A stretch of DNA of 64,000 bases. Origin: Debaryomyces hansenii CBS767. Its lineage: Eukaryota > Ascomycota > Pichiomycetes > Serinales > Debaryomycetaceae. Positions 28,508 through 38,628 of this stretch are shown here, piece by piece (position 1 is the stretch's first letter; the number at the start of each line of letters is the position of its first letter). The stretch is from positions 1,178,001-1,242,000 of the forward strand of contig NC_006044.2 of assembly GCF_000006445.2 (NCBI RefSeq). The letters run 5' to 3'. A program made the translations under genes and the position numbers. The notes beneath the pieces were generated by a model. The model saw only the letters and a program-made list of their open reading frames with translations. It ran no database searches and was not told where the DNA came from.

Positions 28508-29278
28508 ATGCTTCATGCTTATAATGGCGATTTTGAAAAGTTCATTGCATTGTATGACCCTGATTTTTACTATGATGAGAGTGAAATCGACTACGAATTT
28601 ATAACAAGATTTATAGTACGAGACATAATGTTTCATTTCGATTTTGCCAAGAAGATTTATGAGCACGATATCATTGTGAATAATAAAGAGAGAATCCTAA
28701 GAGCTATTTCGAGTAGGTTCATAATGAGTAATTATATCGTTGAAGATTTAAGGAGGCCCCATTGCATATGGTTTCCAAATGTTCCGTCCAGAGATACTTG
28801 TTTGTAGCTTAAAGATAAATTTCCAGAAGATGTGGCTCGTGTTGTATTTTGATGGATTGGCAGGATATTTATATGAATATGAATATTAAGCCCGCATCCT
28901 GATGTATTCATTGGCTAAAATGTTAAACAGAAAGGTTTATTCAGACGACCAGTTTTCAAAATCAATACAGTGTGGTGGTTTTTTAACTCATTACGATGGC
29001 AATATTAAGGAAGATTTCATGAAGAAATGGAACGGTATAACTCACGTAAATACTCCGGAGATGAGGGTGGTGAATTTAATACTTTTGATCTAGATAATTA
29101 CCTAAATATGTTCAATCGCGAACTTTATCTTGAAGATCTAGATACGTATTGTGGGGATTACTTATATTATAACGATCAATGCGATATACCATGGGTAGGT
29201 GGGCCAATGGGCTGGTACCCATTAAGTTGCAATGTTTTTGAAAGATCGTTCATAATAGAGGACGTGAATAAAGTATAG
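28508..29278 (+). pseudogene. Decayed gene of unknown family
   Basis: Three overlapping or adjacent open stretches on the plus strand read like one protein broken several times. The first runs 28508-28804 from an ATG and ends at an in-frame TAG (28805-28807). The same frame then continues open to a stop near 28850. A shift of frame keeps it open to about 28889, and further shifts lead to 28902-29093 and 29027-29278. All pieces are rich in Asp, Tyr, Phe and Glu with similar composition, unlike random translation of AT-rich DNA. I do not recognise the family. It converges with the secreted-protein gene at about 29.3 kb. A sequencing artefact is less likely because at least three separate lesions are needed. 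Confidence 0.55.
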
Positions 29279-29383
29279 GCCTGCTTACTATGTGACTGAA
29301 TTGTAGTTTCATAAGACTCTGACGCCCAAGCACCACTCAGATCTCTCTTATTAATTCCATTGGTACTCGAATTACCTACACTC

Positions 29384-30170
29384 TTACAACACGCCATCTT
29401 CATAGCATTCTTGCTCGTGACCACAAGTAATATAGGTCTTCACGGCTTGTGCTATAGCATCAGGTTCGGCAAACATTGATTTATTGTGACCATTTTCATC
29501 AACTATCATCTGGTACCCTAAATCTGAAACTAAACCATTATTGACTCTAACCACTTTACCTTTATGAATTATCTTACCATTACTATCACGTTTGTTAAGA
29601 TTAAGACCATTGAAAGCACCATCGTCAACGTCTAAATCTAAAGTGTAGATATCATCAGCTATATGCCTGTATCTTTCCGCACCAAGTGACAATAGTATAT
29701 TGTGATTACCATCTAATTCTCTTTTAGCCGTACCAGTACTAGGATCCCAATTCCAACCACCATGGTCATTGTGACTTGACACTATGTAGGAAGCCCAGTT
29801 AACTACAGCTAACAACCCTAGACTTACTGCACATGCAGTCATTGATGCAAATGCCCCAGCAGGCCCTACTAAACCTAAAGCCGCAAGCGTTGATATGCCG
29901 CACACTGAAGCGTACACAGCATCGCTAGTACTTGCCACAAAACTGAACATTTTGACAGATCCGTCTACTGCCGACGTTCTCCAACTTCTACCAGCTCTTG
30001 GTACTATTAATTGATCTTCTGCAGCATTATTTACTAGGACAGGTAAATAATTATTATTACTGCCATTTTCTTTAGGACTTAATGTGCTGAAGTTATAATC
30101 TTCCTCCGCATTCAGCACCAACTATTGTTAACACCATAAGTATTGTTATCAACATTACTACTTTATACAT
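29384..30170 (-). pseudogene. Secreted-protein gene with signal peptide out of frame
   Basis: A 245-codon frame (29384-30121) has no ATG at its head; its first codon is TTG and its first internal Met is at about residue 58. Just upstream, in another frame, an ATG at 30170 opens a 25-residue ORF (to 30093) whose first ~19 residues are a textbook hydrophobic signal peptide. A one-base shift separates the two. The body has dibasic KR sites at about residues 133-134 and 177-178, suitable for Kex2, a hydrophobic Gly/Ala-rich stretch at about 75-113, and a Cys-containing end. This is the layout of a secreted, Kex2-processed precursor; killer-toxin-like preproteins share it, but I cannot assign a family. 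It may be a decayed gene or carry a sequencing indel. Confidence 0.55.
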
Positions 30171-30543
30171 GGCATACAAATATTTATCAGCTGGTTTTTC
30201 GTCACCTTTATTGCTTAAATTCTCAAGTTTTTCATTCATACATGCTGGACACGTCATTATGATAGACGGTAAGTTTAATGAGATAACTGAAAAAAAACAG
30301 ACTTCCTTATATAGTGAAAAAACCGAGGATTACGTAACACATAATAACAGAATATCCTATAGGCAATTGTCAGCTGGTAGAGTGCTGGATGCAAAATATA
30401 AGACTAAAAGAGTGTTATAGTGACCAAATATGCTGAGAACTACAACACAAACTATAGTAAAAAGACAATTTTATTAAGTAAATAATACAGAAAAGCAAAC
30501 TAAATCAAAAACAATAAAACATAAAAAGAATAAAGAGTGTAAA
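30171..30543. other. Intergenic region between island and giant gene
   Basis: About 370 bp. It holds the promoter of the secreted-protein gene (a TATATA near 30311 on the plus strand), the right copy of the 19-nt repeat and the 3' end of the giant gene. An 83-codon plus-strand open frame (30169-30420) looks non-coding. Confidence 0.55.
30383..30401 (+). repeat. 19-nt direct repeat, right copy
   Basis: Identical to 28013-28031. The preceding bases are also similar (CTGGTAGAG here, CCGGTGTA there), suggesting the shared segment was once longer. Confidence 0.85.
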
Positions 30544-33500
30544 CTAGAAGAAACTTCCAGGCATACGCAAACCGCTAGTTTCAGTTTGTTGTGGTTGGGT
30601 GGAGGCTGTAGTTGGAGCAACTTGATCTGGAGCGTTGCCACGAGTAGCGGACGTGTAATTTGAACCACCAACATTAGCGGAATCGTAGCCTGAACTTCCA
30701 GTTTGTCTGTAAGAGCCTTGCTTATAGCCCTCATTGTAGGCATCTTCATAGATGTCACCACTTCTGTTACCCAATCTGGAGTCTTGAGTATCTTGGTGGG
30801 AATATTTATGAGCACCATAAGCACCGGCGGCACCGGCAGCACCGGCGGCACCTAAACCAACAGAGGCATTAGAATCAGTGCCTCTGGATCTATTTTGGTT
30901 GTAGGCATCCTCATAACCTTGTTTAGTACCAGAACCACCCGATCTGGAGTCCTGGGTGTCTTGGTAGCCTTGTTGAAGGTTACGGTTGTTATAGCCAGTA
31001 GCTTCAGCTTGATGAGCACCATAAGCACCCGATCTGGAGTCTTGGGTGTTCAGCTGCTGATTATGGTCTGTCTTGTCGGAGTGTTTATGAGCACCATAGG
31101 CACCGGCTGCACCTAATCCAGCTGCACCGGCACCTAACCCAGCAGCGGATCCAGCACCAATACCTTGAGATGAATTTGTATTTTGAGCTTCATGGTGTGT
31201 ACGTCCGCTTGATGGGTTTAAATCAATTCTCTTGCCGTGCTCATTTGTAACAATACCAGTATTAGCATCAATTCTTAATTCCTTAACTGCTGCTAACACG
31301 GAAGGTTGCTTCTTAAGAGCTTCAACAGTTTCGGTTGCAATTCTGGTAGCTTCGGCATTATCCTTAGTACCTTGAACTGTAACCACAATATCCGAACCAT
31401 CTGATTGCTTAGTATTTGCTGCGTCTAAACCAGATTGGCCGGTTGTGAATCCTTGGCCTGTTGCACCAGGACCCATAGCTTCACGACTAGAAATACCTTG
31501 ACCAGTGCGACCAGCAGTATCCTGGTCTCCTGTTGAATAGTTCCCGGCAGATCTATCAGATGGTGTAATTCCACCTTCGTAACCTCTGTTGGCACCACTA
31601 TCATGTGAATGGGAACCATAGGCAGCTGCAGCTGCTGCCGCTCCGGCTGCACCGAGACCTGCGCCAGCAGCGCCAGCCTTCAAGCCATGATGTGATTGGG
31701 ATTGACCGGCTGAAGGATCATACTCTCTTTCATGTTGAGTTTGGTTTCCTACTCCCGAAGGCTGGACGTTGCCTAAAACACCTGCATTAGCTGCCTTAGA
31801 CAATCTTTCTTTCGCCTTTTGATGTTCATCGTGGTGATCATTTGGATCGGTCGATTCAAGGTTCTTTTGACTTTCTCTTGAGGAAAAGTCACCTTGTCTA
31901 TCAGTCGAATGACCTAAACCGGCTCCCGCTGCACCACCAACAGCACCACCAGCCAAAGCATTTCTACCAGTGTGGCTGTTAGTATTTTCACCTACCTTTT
32001 CATTAACATCATCGGTCTTATAGACTTCTTTGGTTTGTGTGTTAATAACTAATTTACCGTGTGTCAAGTCAACTCCTTGAGCACTAAGTTCTTTTGATGC
32101 TTGGTGAGCAATCTTCGATGCTGCTTGCTCATCTTTAACACCAATCACTTCAACAAGTAAATTACTTTCTTCTGCACCCTTGTTCTTGGAACTTGCTGCC
32201 AAACCAGCAGCACCTGCTCCAAGGGCCCCGCCGCCGACTGCACCTGCAGTAGCGGCACTAAGACCATGTCCATGGGTAGCATCAGATTGGGATTTTTGTC
32301 CTTGACCAGAAGCCAAACTAATGTCTTCAGCTCCGGCTATCTGACCTGCTTCGTATGAGCCTTGAATAATTCCAGCAACATAGAAGGCGTATAATTCATT
32401 ACTATTTAAAGTACTTTGCTTACTGGATTTGCCATGAGTTGCCCCATACGCAGTTCCAGCAGCTAAACCCGTGCCAGCACCAACACCGGCACCAACAGCA
32501 GCACTCTTACCTGCTGACGTACCTGTAGATGCATCTTTGGCACCTTCAATATTACCAGATTCATACGCGCTTTGTTCAACTCCCTTAGAATAAGCGCCTT
32601 CTTCGACTCCCTTAGAATAAGCGCCTTTTTCGACTCCCTTAGAATGGGAACCCTCTTTGACACCTTGACCATAAGAATCATGTAAAGGGGCCTTGGATTC
32701 AGAACCATAGGCTGTTGCAGAAGGATCAGCATTAACATCTTTGCCCGATGAAGATAATCCATAACCTGCAGCACCACCTAAAGCACCTGCACCAGCGGCA
32801 CCAGCGGCAGCCCTACCATAATCAGACAAGTTTGAGTCTGTTTGTTCACGAGCACCAGCTGCGCCGGTATGCTGCTCGGCCTTAGATGTAGCCAAGCTAG
32901 CTTCTTCAGCACCTGAAATCTGGCCAGCTTCGTATGAACCACGGATAATACCTGCCTCATAATATTCGTATAGCTCCTTTTCGCTCAAGGTGGTATCAGA
33001 TTTTTTACTTGAAGATCCTTGGCTTGCACCATAGGCAGCACCAGCACCGGTACCAGCGACACCAGTTGTGTCTCTGGTTGAGGTGGTTGGTCCTTGAGTT
33101 CTGTTGTCTCCCTTATCTTGTGTATATCCAGAGTGGGAGTCAACATTCTTCGAATTCGACTTAGACTTATCCGAAGCTGATGACAATCCTACGGCACCGG
33201 TTGCACCGGCTAACGCGCCTGCAGCTGCACCCATGAGACCCTTGTTACTGGACTTATCACTTGCAGATTCCAGAAATTGGCTCAGTTCACTGGTCAAACT
33301 TTTTTTTTTGGCATCAGGTTCACTTACTTTGGCGTGAGAGCCTGAGCCTGCACTCTCATTAAAGTCACCTTCTCTACCACCTGTTGCAATAAACCTATTC
33401 TGATGTTGAAGAACAGATTTTGGAACAGGCTGGACTCCGTCACCAGAGGCAGCGACACTTTCTTCTCCAGCTTCATTACCAGCCGATGCAACATGGTGAG

Positions 33501-36500
33501 CTTCCATCTTCTTAATTTCTGGAGAAGCACCTTCAGCAATTTCAATCAAAGATCTCTTATCGTCAGTGATTCCATGCTTTTTATTGTAAGCGGCAACGTC
33601 TGCCTCGGTTTGACTAAAATTTTGTGAAGTTTTTGGCTCATCATCAGACTTTCTTTCAACATCTTCATTTGATGTTTTGATATCAGGCTTAGAATTTCCA
33701 CCATGGGGAGGTGTCTTCGCAACATCTTCATAGTTTCTTGCAGCTGGATCGATTAAGCTACCATCATTATGAGCAGTAGCATTTTTACTAGCAGAATAAC
33801 CAAGAGCACCAGCTGCTGCACCTACTGCGGCACCAATGCCCATTCCAGATTTACTACTGTCCTTAGAATCAGTTACATCTTCTTTGGCCAAATCCTTATC
33901 TGGTACAGTGTCTTTCCTTGAACTATCATCCGTATTGGTTTCTGGTTTACCGGCACCAGAGGAAGGTAAGTTAGGAACCTTTTGTACACCATCACCATTA
34001 TCTGACGTGTCTTGCTTGGTAGAGTCAAGAGCTCCAGCATCTCCAGAATGTTTTGGTAGGGACTTGACGTCCCTACCTTCATCGGCAGCATCAATTAAAT
34101 TTCCTTGAGAAGAAGTCTCGCCACCCTTGTTAAAACCAAGAGCGCCTAAGATACCACTGCCAGATGAATTGCCAGTATTGGTCTTCGCAAGGTCTTCCCT
34201 AGGAACTGTATCCTTCTGGCTGTCAACCTTAGATGGATCAATACCGCTTCTGTTGGAATCTGATCTGTCAAGTGACGATAATCCCATAGCAGCGGCCGCA
34301 CCACCAAATACACCAGCGAATAAACCAGATCTTGTCGAGTTGGTAGTGGTGTTAGCCACATCTTCATCTTCATCGTCGTCTTCGTCTTCGTCATCGACAT
34401 CTTGTAATTGTGGGGTGTCGATAGATCTAGATGTCTTTGAGCTAGTGCTAGATCCATATGCAGCTTTGCTAGTAGATGATCCAGTAGAACCTTGTTGTCT
34501 ACCTGCTTCATAAGCTTCATTAATTATATTACCCTGCTCTCTCCCGGCTTCATAAGCTTCATTAATAATATCAGAAGGTGATGAACTACCATATCCCACT
34601 TTGGCAGCAGCAACAGCACCAACGGCACTAACTGCACCGGTGATCCCACCAAGGACACCAGGTTTTGCTGATCCATCATCATTAATTTCTGCATCGCCGG
34701 TCGAGCTAGATGGGTCATATGTATTCCTGTTAGAATCAAAATCAGAATCCTTTGTCAATGCACGGTTCTCAGAATATTCTTCATTATCGTCAGAATCAAA
34801 GCCTAAAGTATTAGATGCCATTGCTGCCGCTGTACCAAGAACACCACCACCTGCTGCACCAGTAGCAGCATTTGAACCTCTACTTGATGAAGAAGGTTCC
34901 GCTTGACGAGTTGTACTGGAAACCGCATTAGGATCTTTAACAAATGCCTCTGGTTTAGTTTCATGTACTTTACCAGCACTATGCGAACTGGATGCCGCCT
35001 TTAAACCTTCTTCATATGCTTCATCGACAGTCTCCTTTTCATGGGATTTACCTCCGAGGCCAACATATCCAACAGCACCAGCTATAGCTGCCGCGATTCC
35101 TGATCCAGCGAGAATTCCGGTCTTGTTAGATGAATCATCGTTTGTGTAATTCGTTTCAGCGGATACTCCAGTATTTGAAGTGTCCTTCAGGTAAACATCA
35201 GTCGTGGCCACATCCGTGCCCTTATAAGCACCTGTTCCAGGTGCAGTAGAGCTAGTACCAACAGCCGACTTACTCTGACTAGATTCCTTTCTGAAATATT
35301 CTTTACCAGCATCATAAGATCCAGAAATAATACCCTGCTTGTAAGCTTCATCCAAAATTGATTTAGAAGCACCTGTATCAGCAGATGCAGTCTTGACTCC
35401 CTGACCATACGCATCGTCAACAGTAGATTTTTCATTATGCTTTCCTAAACCAACATAGCCAGCAGCTCCTGCGATAGCAGCTGCAATACCTGTACCAGCA
35501 AGAATACCCTTGTTCGAAGGGTCATCTTGATCGTTAGTAGCAGTGTGATCAGCTGTACCACTGGTGGCAGCGGTAGTCGTTGGACCAGTTTGTTTAGAGC
35601 CTCCAGTACCAGGAGCAGAGATACCAGCAGATGTACTGGGTGTACCGGCAGAAGCGCCATAAACACCACTGCCGGAAGAATTAACTTGGTCGATCTCTTT
35701 CTGTGTAGATGCAATTCTTCTATCTAATTCTTTTATTTGTCTGTCGTAGTCGTAATCACTGTCAGAAAGGTCAGCATTGGCATTAGCAGCACCTACAGCA
35801 CTAGTGTTAGTGCTATAAGTCTTGTTAGCACCCTCAGCAGCGCCTGTGCGTGAACCGTAGGCATCATCGGCGGTTGCATTCTTGTTAGAACGAGAAGCAA
35901 GAGCAGCACCACCAGCACCACCAGCGGCAGCACCTGCTGCTGCTGTACCTAAACCCCTTTCAGAGTACAGCGAATTTGAAGTATCAGTACCACTTTGTCC
36001 TTTAGCTTCAGCGGCTGCGGTAGTTACACCATCTCTATTCCACGCGGATCTATTCTTCGCATGTTCTGATCCAGGATCGTTATGCTTGGATGGTGATTCC
36101 TGACCTGATTCTCCAGCTGCCTGGTCCTTTTGATATTGTTCTGCCTTAGCATCACGCGAACCTTGGGCTTGGCCCTCATTATATGCACTGTTCTTAATGT
36201 CATCAACGACACTCTTTTGTTGATCCTTTTGCTTCTGTTCTTCGTAATAAGCCGAAGGATGTGTTTTCAAGTTACGTTGCTTGTTTAATTCGGCCTTGGT
36301 GGCTTCACTCATTTCACCCCCGTTATTATTACCGTAGATACCACCTTGGGTATCTCTTGGATCGAAGAAGACTCCAGTTCCTTCTTTTTTGTTTGCATCG
36401 TCACTGTACGAAGGGTGGGCGTTTTCAATTACACCATGGTTTCCGTTATTCTCCTGACCTCTAGAACCAACATATGCGGCGGTTCCAGCAGCTCCTGCAA

Positions 36501-37185
36501 CAGCTCCAGCGGTAGCAGCACCAACGGTCTTGGTAGAGTCAGGCTTGGTTCCAGCTCCAGCTCCGGCTCCAGTAATTCCTCTAGAACTGGCTCCAGTTCC
36601 AGTTCCAGTAGTTGTTCCAGTAGTATTAACGCCAGGGGCACCAGCAGCTCCAGCTCCAGCACCGGCTCCAGTTCCAGCATTATTTCCAAAATGCCCGGTA
36701 TTCACCAAACTATCGTCAATTGGCTGTTTTTGGTTGGCGAAGTCGCCCCCCACGTCCTTATCCACAGGTTGTCTGTTGATTTTAGGCGGATGTCTAACCA
36801 CCCGTCCTTTCGGAGATGACAATACCGTGTCGGCATCGTCGTACGACTGCCCTGATATATAACTTTTACTTGATGGGGAGGAAACTGCTGCTCCAGCCCC
36901 AGCTCCGGCTCCAGCACCTAATGCTGCACCCGAGCCTGTTCCTGAGCTTGAACCTCCCTTTCTTTCGATTTCAGCTCTTTTGCGTCCTTCTTGGTACGCT
37001 AATTCTTCGATCGATCTCCCGTTAGTTGCTCCTGAAGCCCCTGAAGAGCCCCTTTTGCTCCCACTGCTAGTTCCAGTACCAGCACTGCCAGGAGCCTTCT
37101 CTGAATTTATACTCGAAGATCTCGAGTGGGACCTGAACGGCTTTTTCAACTTGTTCAAAAGCCCATGTTTTTCTTCCTGTGACAT
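30544..37185 (-). CDS. Giant Ala/Gly/Ser-rich repeat protein of unknown function
   Basis: This is an uninterrupted 2213-codon frame with an ATG at 37185. The N-terminus is basic (LLNKLKKPFRSHSRSSS). The rest alternates two elements. One is a short motif of the form [DEN]-x-AY-x-x-G-x-x-x-G, often followed by a second xYxxG, seen at least ten times. The other is a set of 20-25 residue Gly/Ala glycine-zipper-like segments, such as GILAGSGIAAAIAGAVGYVG. Acidic patches (DDEDEDDDEDED) occur near residue 930. Two related units of about 60 residues lie at about 1674-1735 and 1925-1990. No signal peptide or known catalytic domain is visible. I do not recognise the family. Roles in membrane-associated scaffolds, septal structures or LEA-like stress protection are guesses. 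Confidence 0.85.
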   Translation of the reverse strand: MSQEEKHGLLNKLKKPFRSHSRSSSINSEKAPGSAGTGTSSGSKRGSSGASGATNGRSIEELAYQEGRKRAEIERKGGSSSGTGSGAALGAGAGAGAGAAVSSPSSKSYISGQSYDDADTVLSSPKGRVVRHPPKINRQPVDKDVGGDFANQKQPIDDSLVNTGHFGNNAGTGAGAGAGAAGAPGVNTTGTTTGTGTGASSRGITGAGAGAGTKPDSTKTVGAATAGAVAGAAGTAAYVGSRGQENNGNHGVIENAHPSYSDDANKKEGTGVFFDPRDTQGGIYGNNNGGEMSEATKAELNKQRNLKTHPSAYYEEQKQKDQQKSVVDDIKNSAYNEGQAQGSRDAKAEQYQKDQAAGESGQESPSKHNDPGSEHAKNRSAWNRDGVTTAAAEAKGQSGTDTSNSLYSERGLGTAAAGAAAGGAGGAALASRSNKNATADDAYGSRTGAAEGANKTYSTNTSAVGAANANADLSDSDYDYDRQIKELDRRIASTQKEIDQVNSSGSGVYGASAGTPSTSAGISAPGTGGSKQTGPTTTAATSGTADHTATNDQDDPSNKGILAGTGIAAAIAGAAGYVGLGKHNEKSTVDDAYGQGVKTASADTGASKSILDEAYKQGIISGSYDAGKEYFRKESSQSKSAVGTSSTAPGTGAYKGTDVATTDVYLKDTSNTGVSAETNYTNDDSSNKTGILAGSGIAAAIAGAVGYVGLGGKSHEKETVDEAYEEGLKAASSSHSAGKVHETKPEAFVKDPNAVSSTTRQAEPSSSSRGSNAATGAAGGGVLGTAAAMASNTLGFDSDDNEEYSENRALTKDSDFDSNRNTYDPSSSTGDAEINDDGSAKPGVLGGITGAVSAVGAVAAAKVGYGSSSPSDIINEAYEAGREQGNIINEAYEAGRQQGSTGSSTSKAAYGSSTSSKTSRSIDTPQLQDVDDEDEDDDEDEDVANTTTNSTRSGLFAGVFGGAAAAMGLSSLDRSDSNRSGIDPSKVDSQKDTVPREDLAKTNTGNSSGSGILGALGFNKGGETSSQGNLIDAADEGRDVKSLPKHSGDAGALDSTKQDTSDNGDGVQKVPNLPSSGAGKPETNTDDSSRKDTVPDKDLAKEDVTDSKDSSKSGMGIGAAVGAAAGALGYSASKNATAHNDGSLIDPAARNYEDVAKTPPHGGNSKPDIKTSNEDVERKSDDEPKTSQNFSQTEADVAAYNKKHGITDDKRSLIEIAEGASPEIKKMEAHHVASAGNEAGEESVAASGDGVQPVPKSVLQHQNRFIATGGREGDFNESAGSGSHAKVSEPDAKKKSLTSELSQFLESASDKSSNKGLMGAAAGALAGATGAVGLSSASDKSKSNSKNVDSHSGYTQDKGDNRTQGPTTSTRDTTGVAGTGAGAAYGASQGSSSKKSDTTLSEKELYEYYEAGIIRGSYEAGQISGAEEASLATSKAEQHTGAAGAREQTDSNLSDYGRAAAGAAGAGALGGAAGYGLSSSGKDVNADPSATAYGSESKAPLHDSYGQGVKEGSHSKGVEKGAYSKGVEEGAYSKGVEQSAYESGNIEGAKDASTGTSAGKSAAVGAGVGAGTGLAAGTAYGATHGKSSKQSTLNSNELYAFYVAGIIQGSYEAGQIAGAEDISLASGQGQKSQSDATHGHGLSAATAGAVGGGALGAGAAGLAASSKNKGAEESNLLVEVIGVKDEQAASKIAHQASKELSAQGVDLTHGKLVINTQTKEVYKTDDVNEKVGENTNSHTGRNALAGGAVGGAAGAGLGHSTDRQGDFSSRESQKNLESTDPNDHHDEHQKAKERLSKAANAGVLGNVQPSGVGNQTQHEREYDPSAGQSQSHHGLKAGAAGAGLGAAGAAAAAAAYGSHSHDSGANRGYEGGITPSDRSAGNYSTGDQDTAGRTGQGISSREAMGPGATGQGFTTGQSGLDAANTKQSDGSDIVVTVQGTKDNAEATRIATETVEALKKQPSVLAAVKELRIDANTGIVTNEHGKRIDLNPSSGRTHHEAQNTNSSQGIGAGSAAGLGAGAAGLGAAGAYGAHKHSDKTDHNQQLNTQDSRSGAYGAHQAEATGYNNRNLQQGYQDTQDSRSGGSGTKQGYEDAYNQNRSRGTDSNASVGLGAAGAAGAAGAYGAHKYSHQDTQDSRLGNRSGDIYEDAYNEGYKQGSYRQTGSSGYDSANVGGSNYTSATRGNAPDQVAPTTASTQPQQTETSGLRMPGSFF

Positions 37186-38628
37186 ATTTCTAGTGTGAAT
37201 TTTTCAATTATTCAAGAAATCCTACTAAATCCTTGTATATCTTCAATTACTATCAATTGTGTATTATCAATTGATCAATTGCTTAATTGCTTAATTACGT
37301 CTAAGTTTAGTTAAGTTAAGTAACTAATTAAGTTAATCCGTTAATGAAGTAATAAAAGTTAATAAATATTAATATATATTAATGAATAATAATTGTGGTG
37401 CAATTGAGTCGGCTTTAGAATAAAGTACCTATATTACTACCGACAACCTATATATATGAATTTAAAATTTCATGACTTTCACAGCAACTATTGTGAAATT
37501 TTCCACCAATTGTTGTAGTACAATAAGCCATCATGATGCTTGTTTTATTGCTACATATTAACTCCGCAACTATAACGAATGCGAAATTACGTTGCGTACA
37601 TCACGTCAAGGAGGTTTGGGTGCCACGGTTCAAGCCGGGGGCTGGGTAGAGTTATGTCCTGCGAGCTTTTGTTGTATAGGACTTGTAGTATGGGCTTGAA
37701 ATACCACTCTAGTGGTCCAATTCTCTGGTCCAATTCTTCTTGACCAGCCAATTGATCGTCATAGTGGCATTATCACAGCGATGTGCTCGGCCGTACTGAA
37801 GGGAAGCTGGACGGATGCCAATGCGTGGGACCAAACGAGCCGCTTGAAGCCTACATATGTATGGTGAATGGATGGAATGAAACACGGGTGACCCTGTTCT
37901 TCTATTGCAGACCTGGTACATACAGTCGCTGTACGAGGACATCGACGAGGTGCTGGCTAGAGGGATGAAAAAGGAAATGGGGTGTGGTCGTTGTGAGGTA
38001 GAGGGGCTGGTAATACAGGGGCTGCGATGGACAGACGTGTATGGAGTATAGTGACGAAGACATGAAGTATATGGTATAAAGTTACGATATATAGGGGCTA
38101 AGTATTGGTGTATTGCGGGAGATAGCAATCAAATAGTCGAGTATATGCAATGTATGGATGTGTGTTTGAGTTCTATGGGTGTACTGGTGCGTCCTCGAGG
38201 CATAATGGTAGCAAGATGACGAAATAGTAGGGGAGGTTGCATGTCCAATGGCGATGAGACGAAAAATGGGAATCAGGGACGTCAGATTGAGGATGTGGAC
38301 ACAGCAGTGGGTGACCGTGATGCCATTGAGTGTCGGGAATCGATGGTGGTGGGAGGATGATTCGTGCAGGGGAAATGATTGTAGGCATTGTAGCCGGGTG
38401 ATCAAAAGACATTTGCACAGTGCATAGCAATAGCAAGGAATCGAGAGAGACATCCGATGGGCAATCGAATGGACAGCCGTTGGAAGACAGCCGTTTGGTT
38501 GGTTCCACCGGACGGCCAGATGCATGGAAGCCACAATATTTGTGTATATAGTGAACGAGAAAGATCTTGCAGAGACTGGCGAACGAGATGAAATCGATTA
38601 CGACCGCCAGTCGCTACCACGATCATCG
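37186..38628. other. 1.4-kb stretch without a convincing gene, G-skewed on the plus strand
   Basis: The first 400 bp are AT-rich and would hold the promoter of the giant gene. From about 37.6 to 38.6 kb the base composition changes: G clearly exceeds C on the plus strand (28 G against 7 C in 37981-38040). Several short open frames exist on both strands, none with a recognisable product. One plus-strand frame at about 37910-38050 follows a plausible splice acceptor but uses CTG four times in under 50 codons, unlike local genes. A 14-nt tandem repeat (GACAGCCGTT core) lies near 38472. A non-coding RNA is possible but not shown. Confidence 0.5.

Noticed and set aside
30169..30420. 83-codon open frame antisense to the secreted-protein leader
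   Set aside because: It overlaps the signal-peptide region of the opposite strand and a repeat; composition gives no support.
31000..37025. Many plus- and minus-strand open frames inside the giant gene
   Set aside because: They are shadows produced by the biased Ala/Gly/Ser codon pattern of the main frame and are themselves low in complexity.
37627..37640. tRNA B-box-like string (GGTTCAAGCC)
   Set aside because: No cloverleaf can be formed with the flanking sequence.
37910..38051. Plus-strand coding-like stretch after a possible splice acceptor
   Set aside because: It needs four CTG codons in fewer than 50, which would be unusual in this clade, and no upstream exon with a good donor could be identified.
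37709..38626. Overlapping minus-strand open frames of 74-150 codons
   Set aside because: Their composition (many His, Ser, Cys) reflects the G-skew of the opposite strand; no domain, no conserved motif and several mutually exclusive frames.
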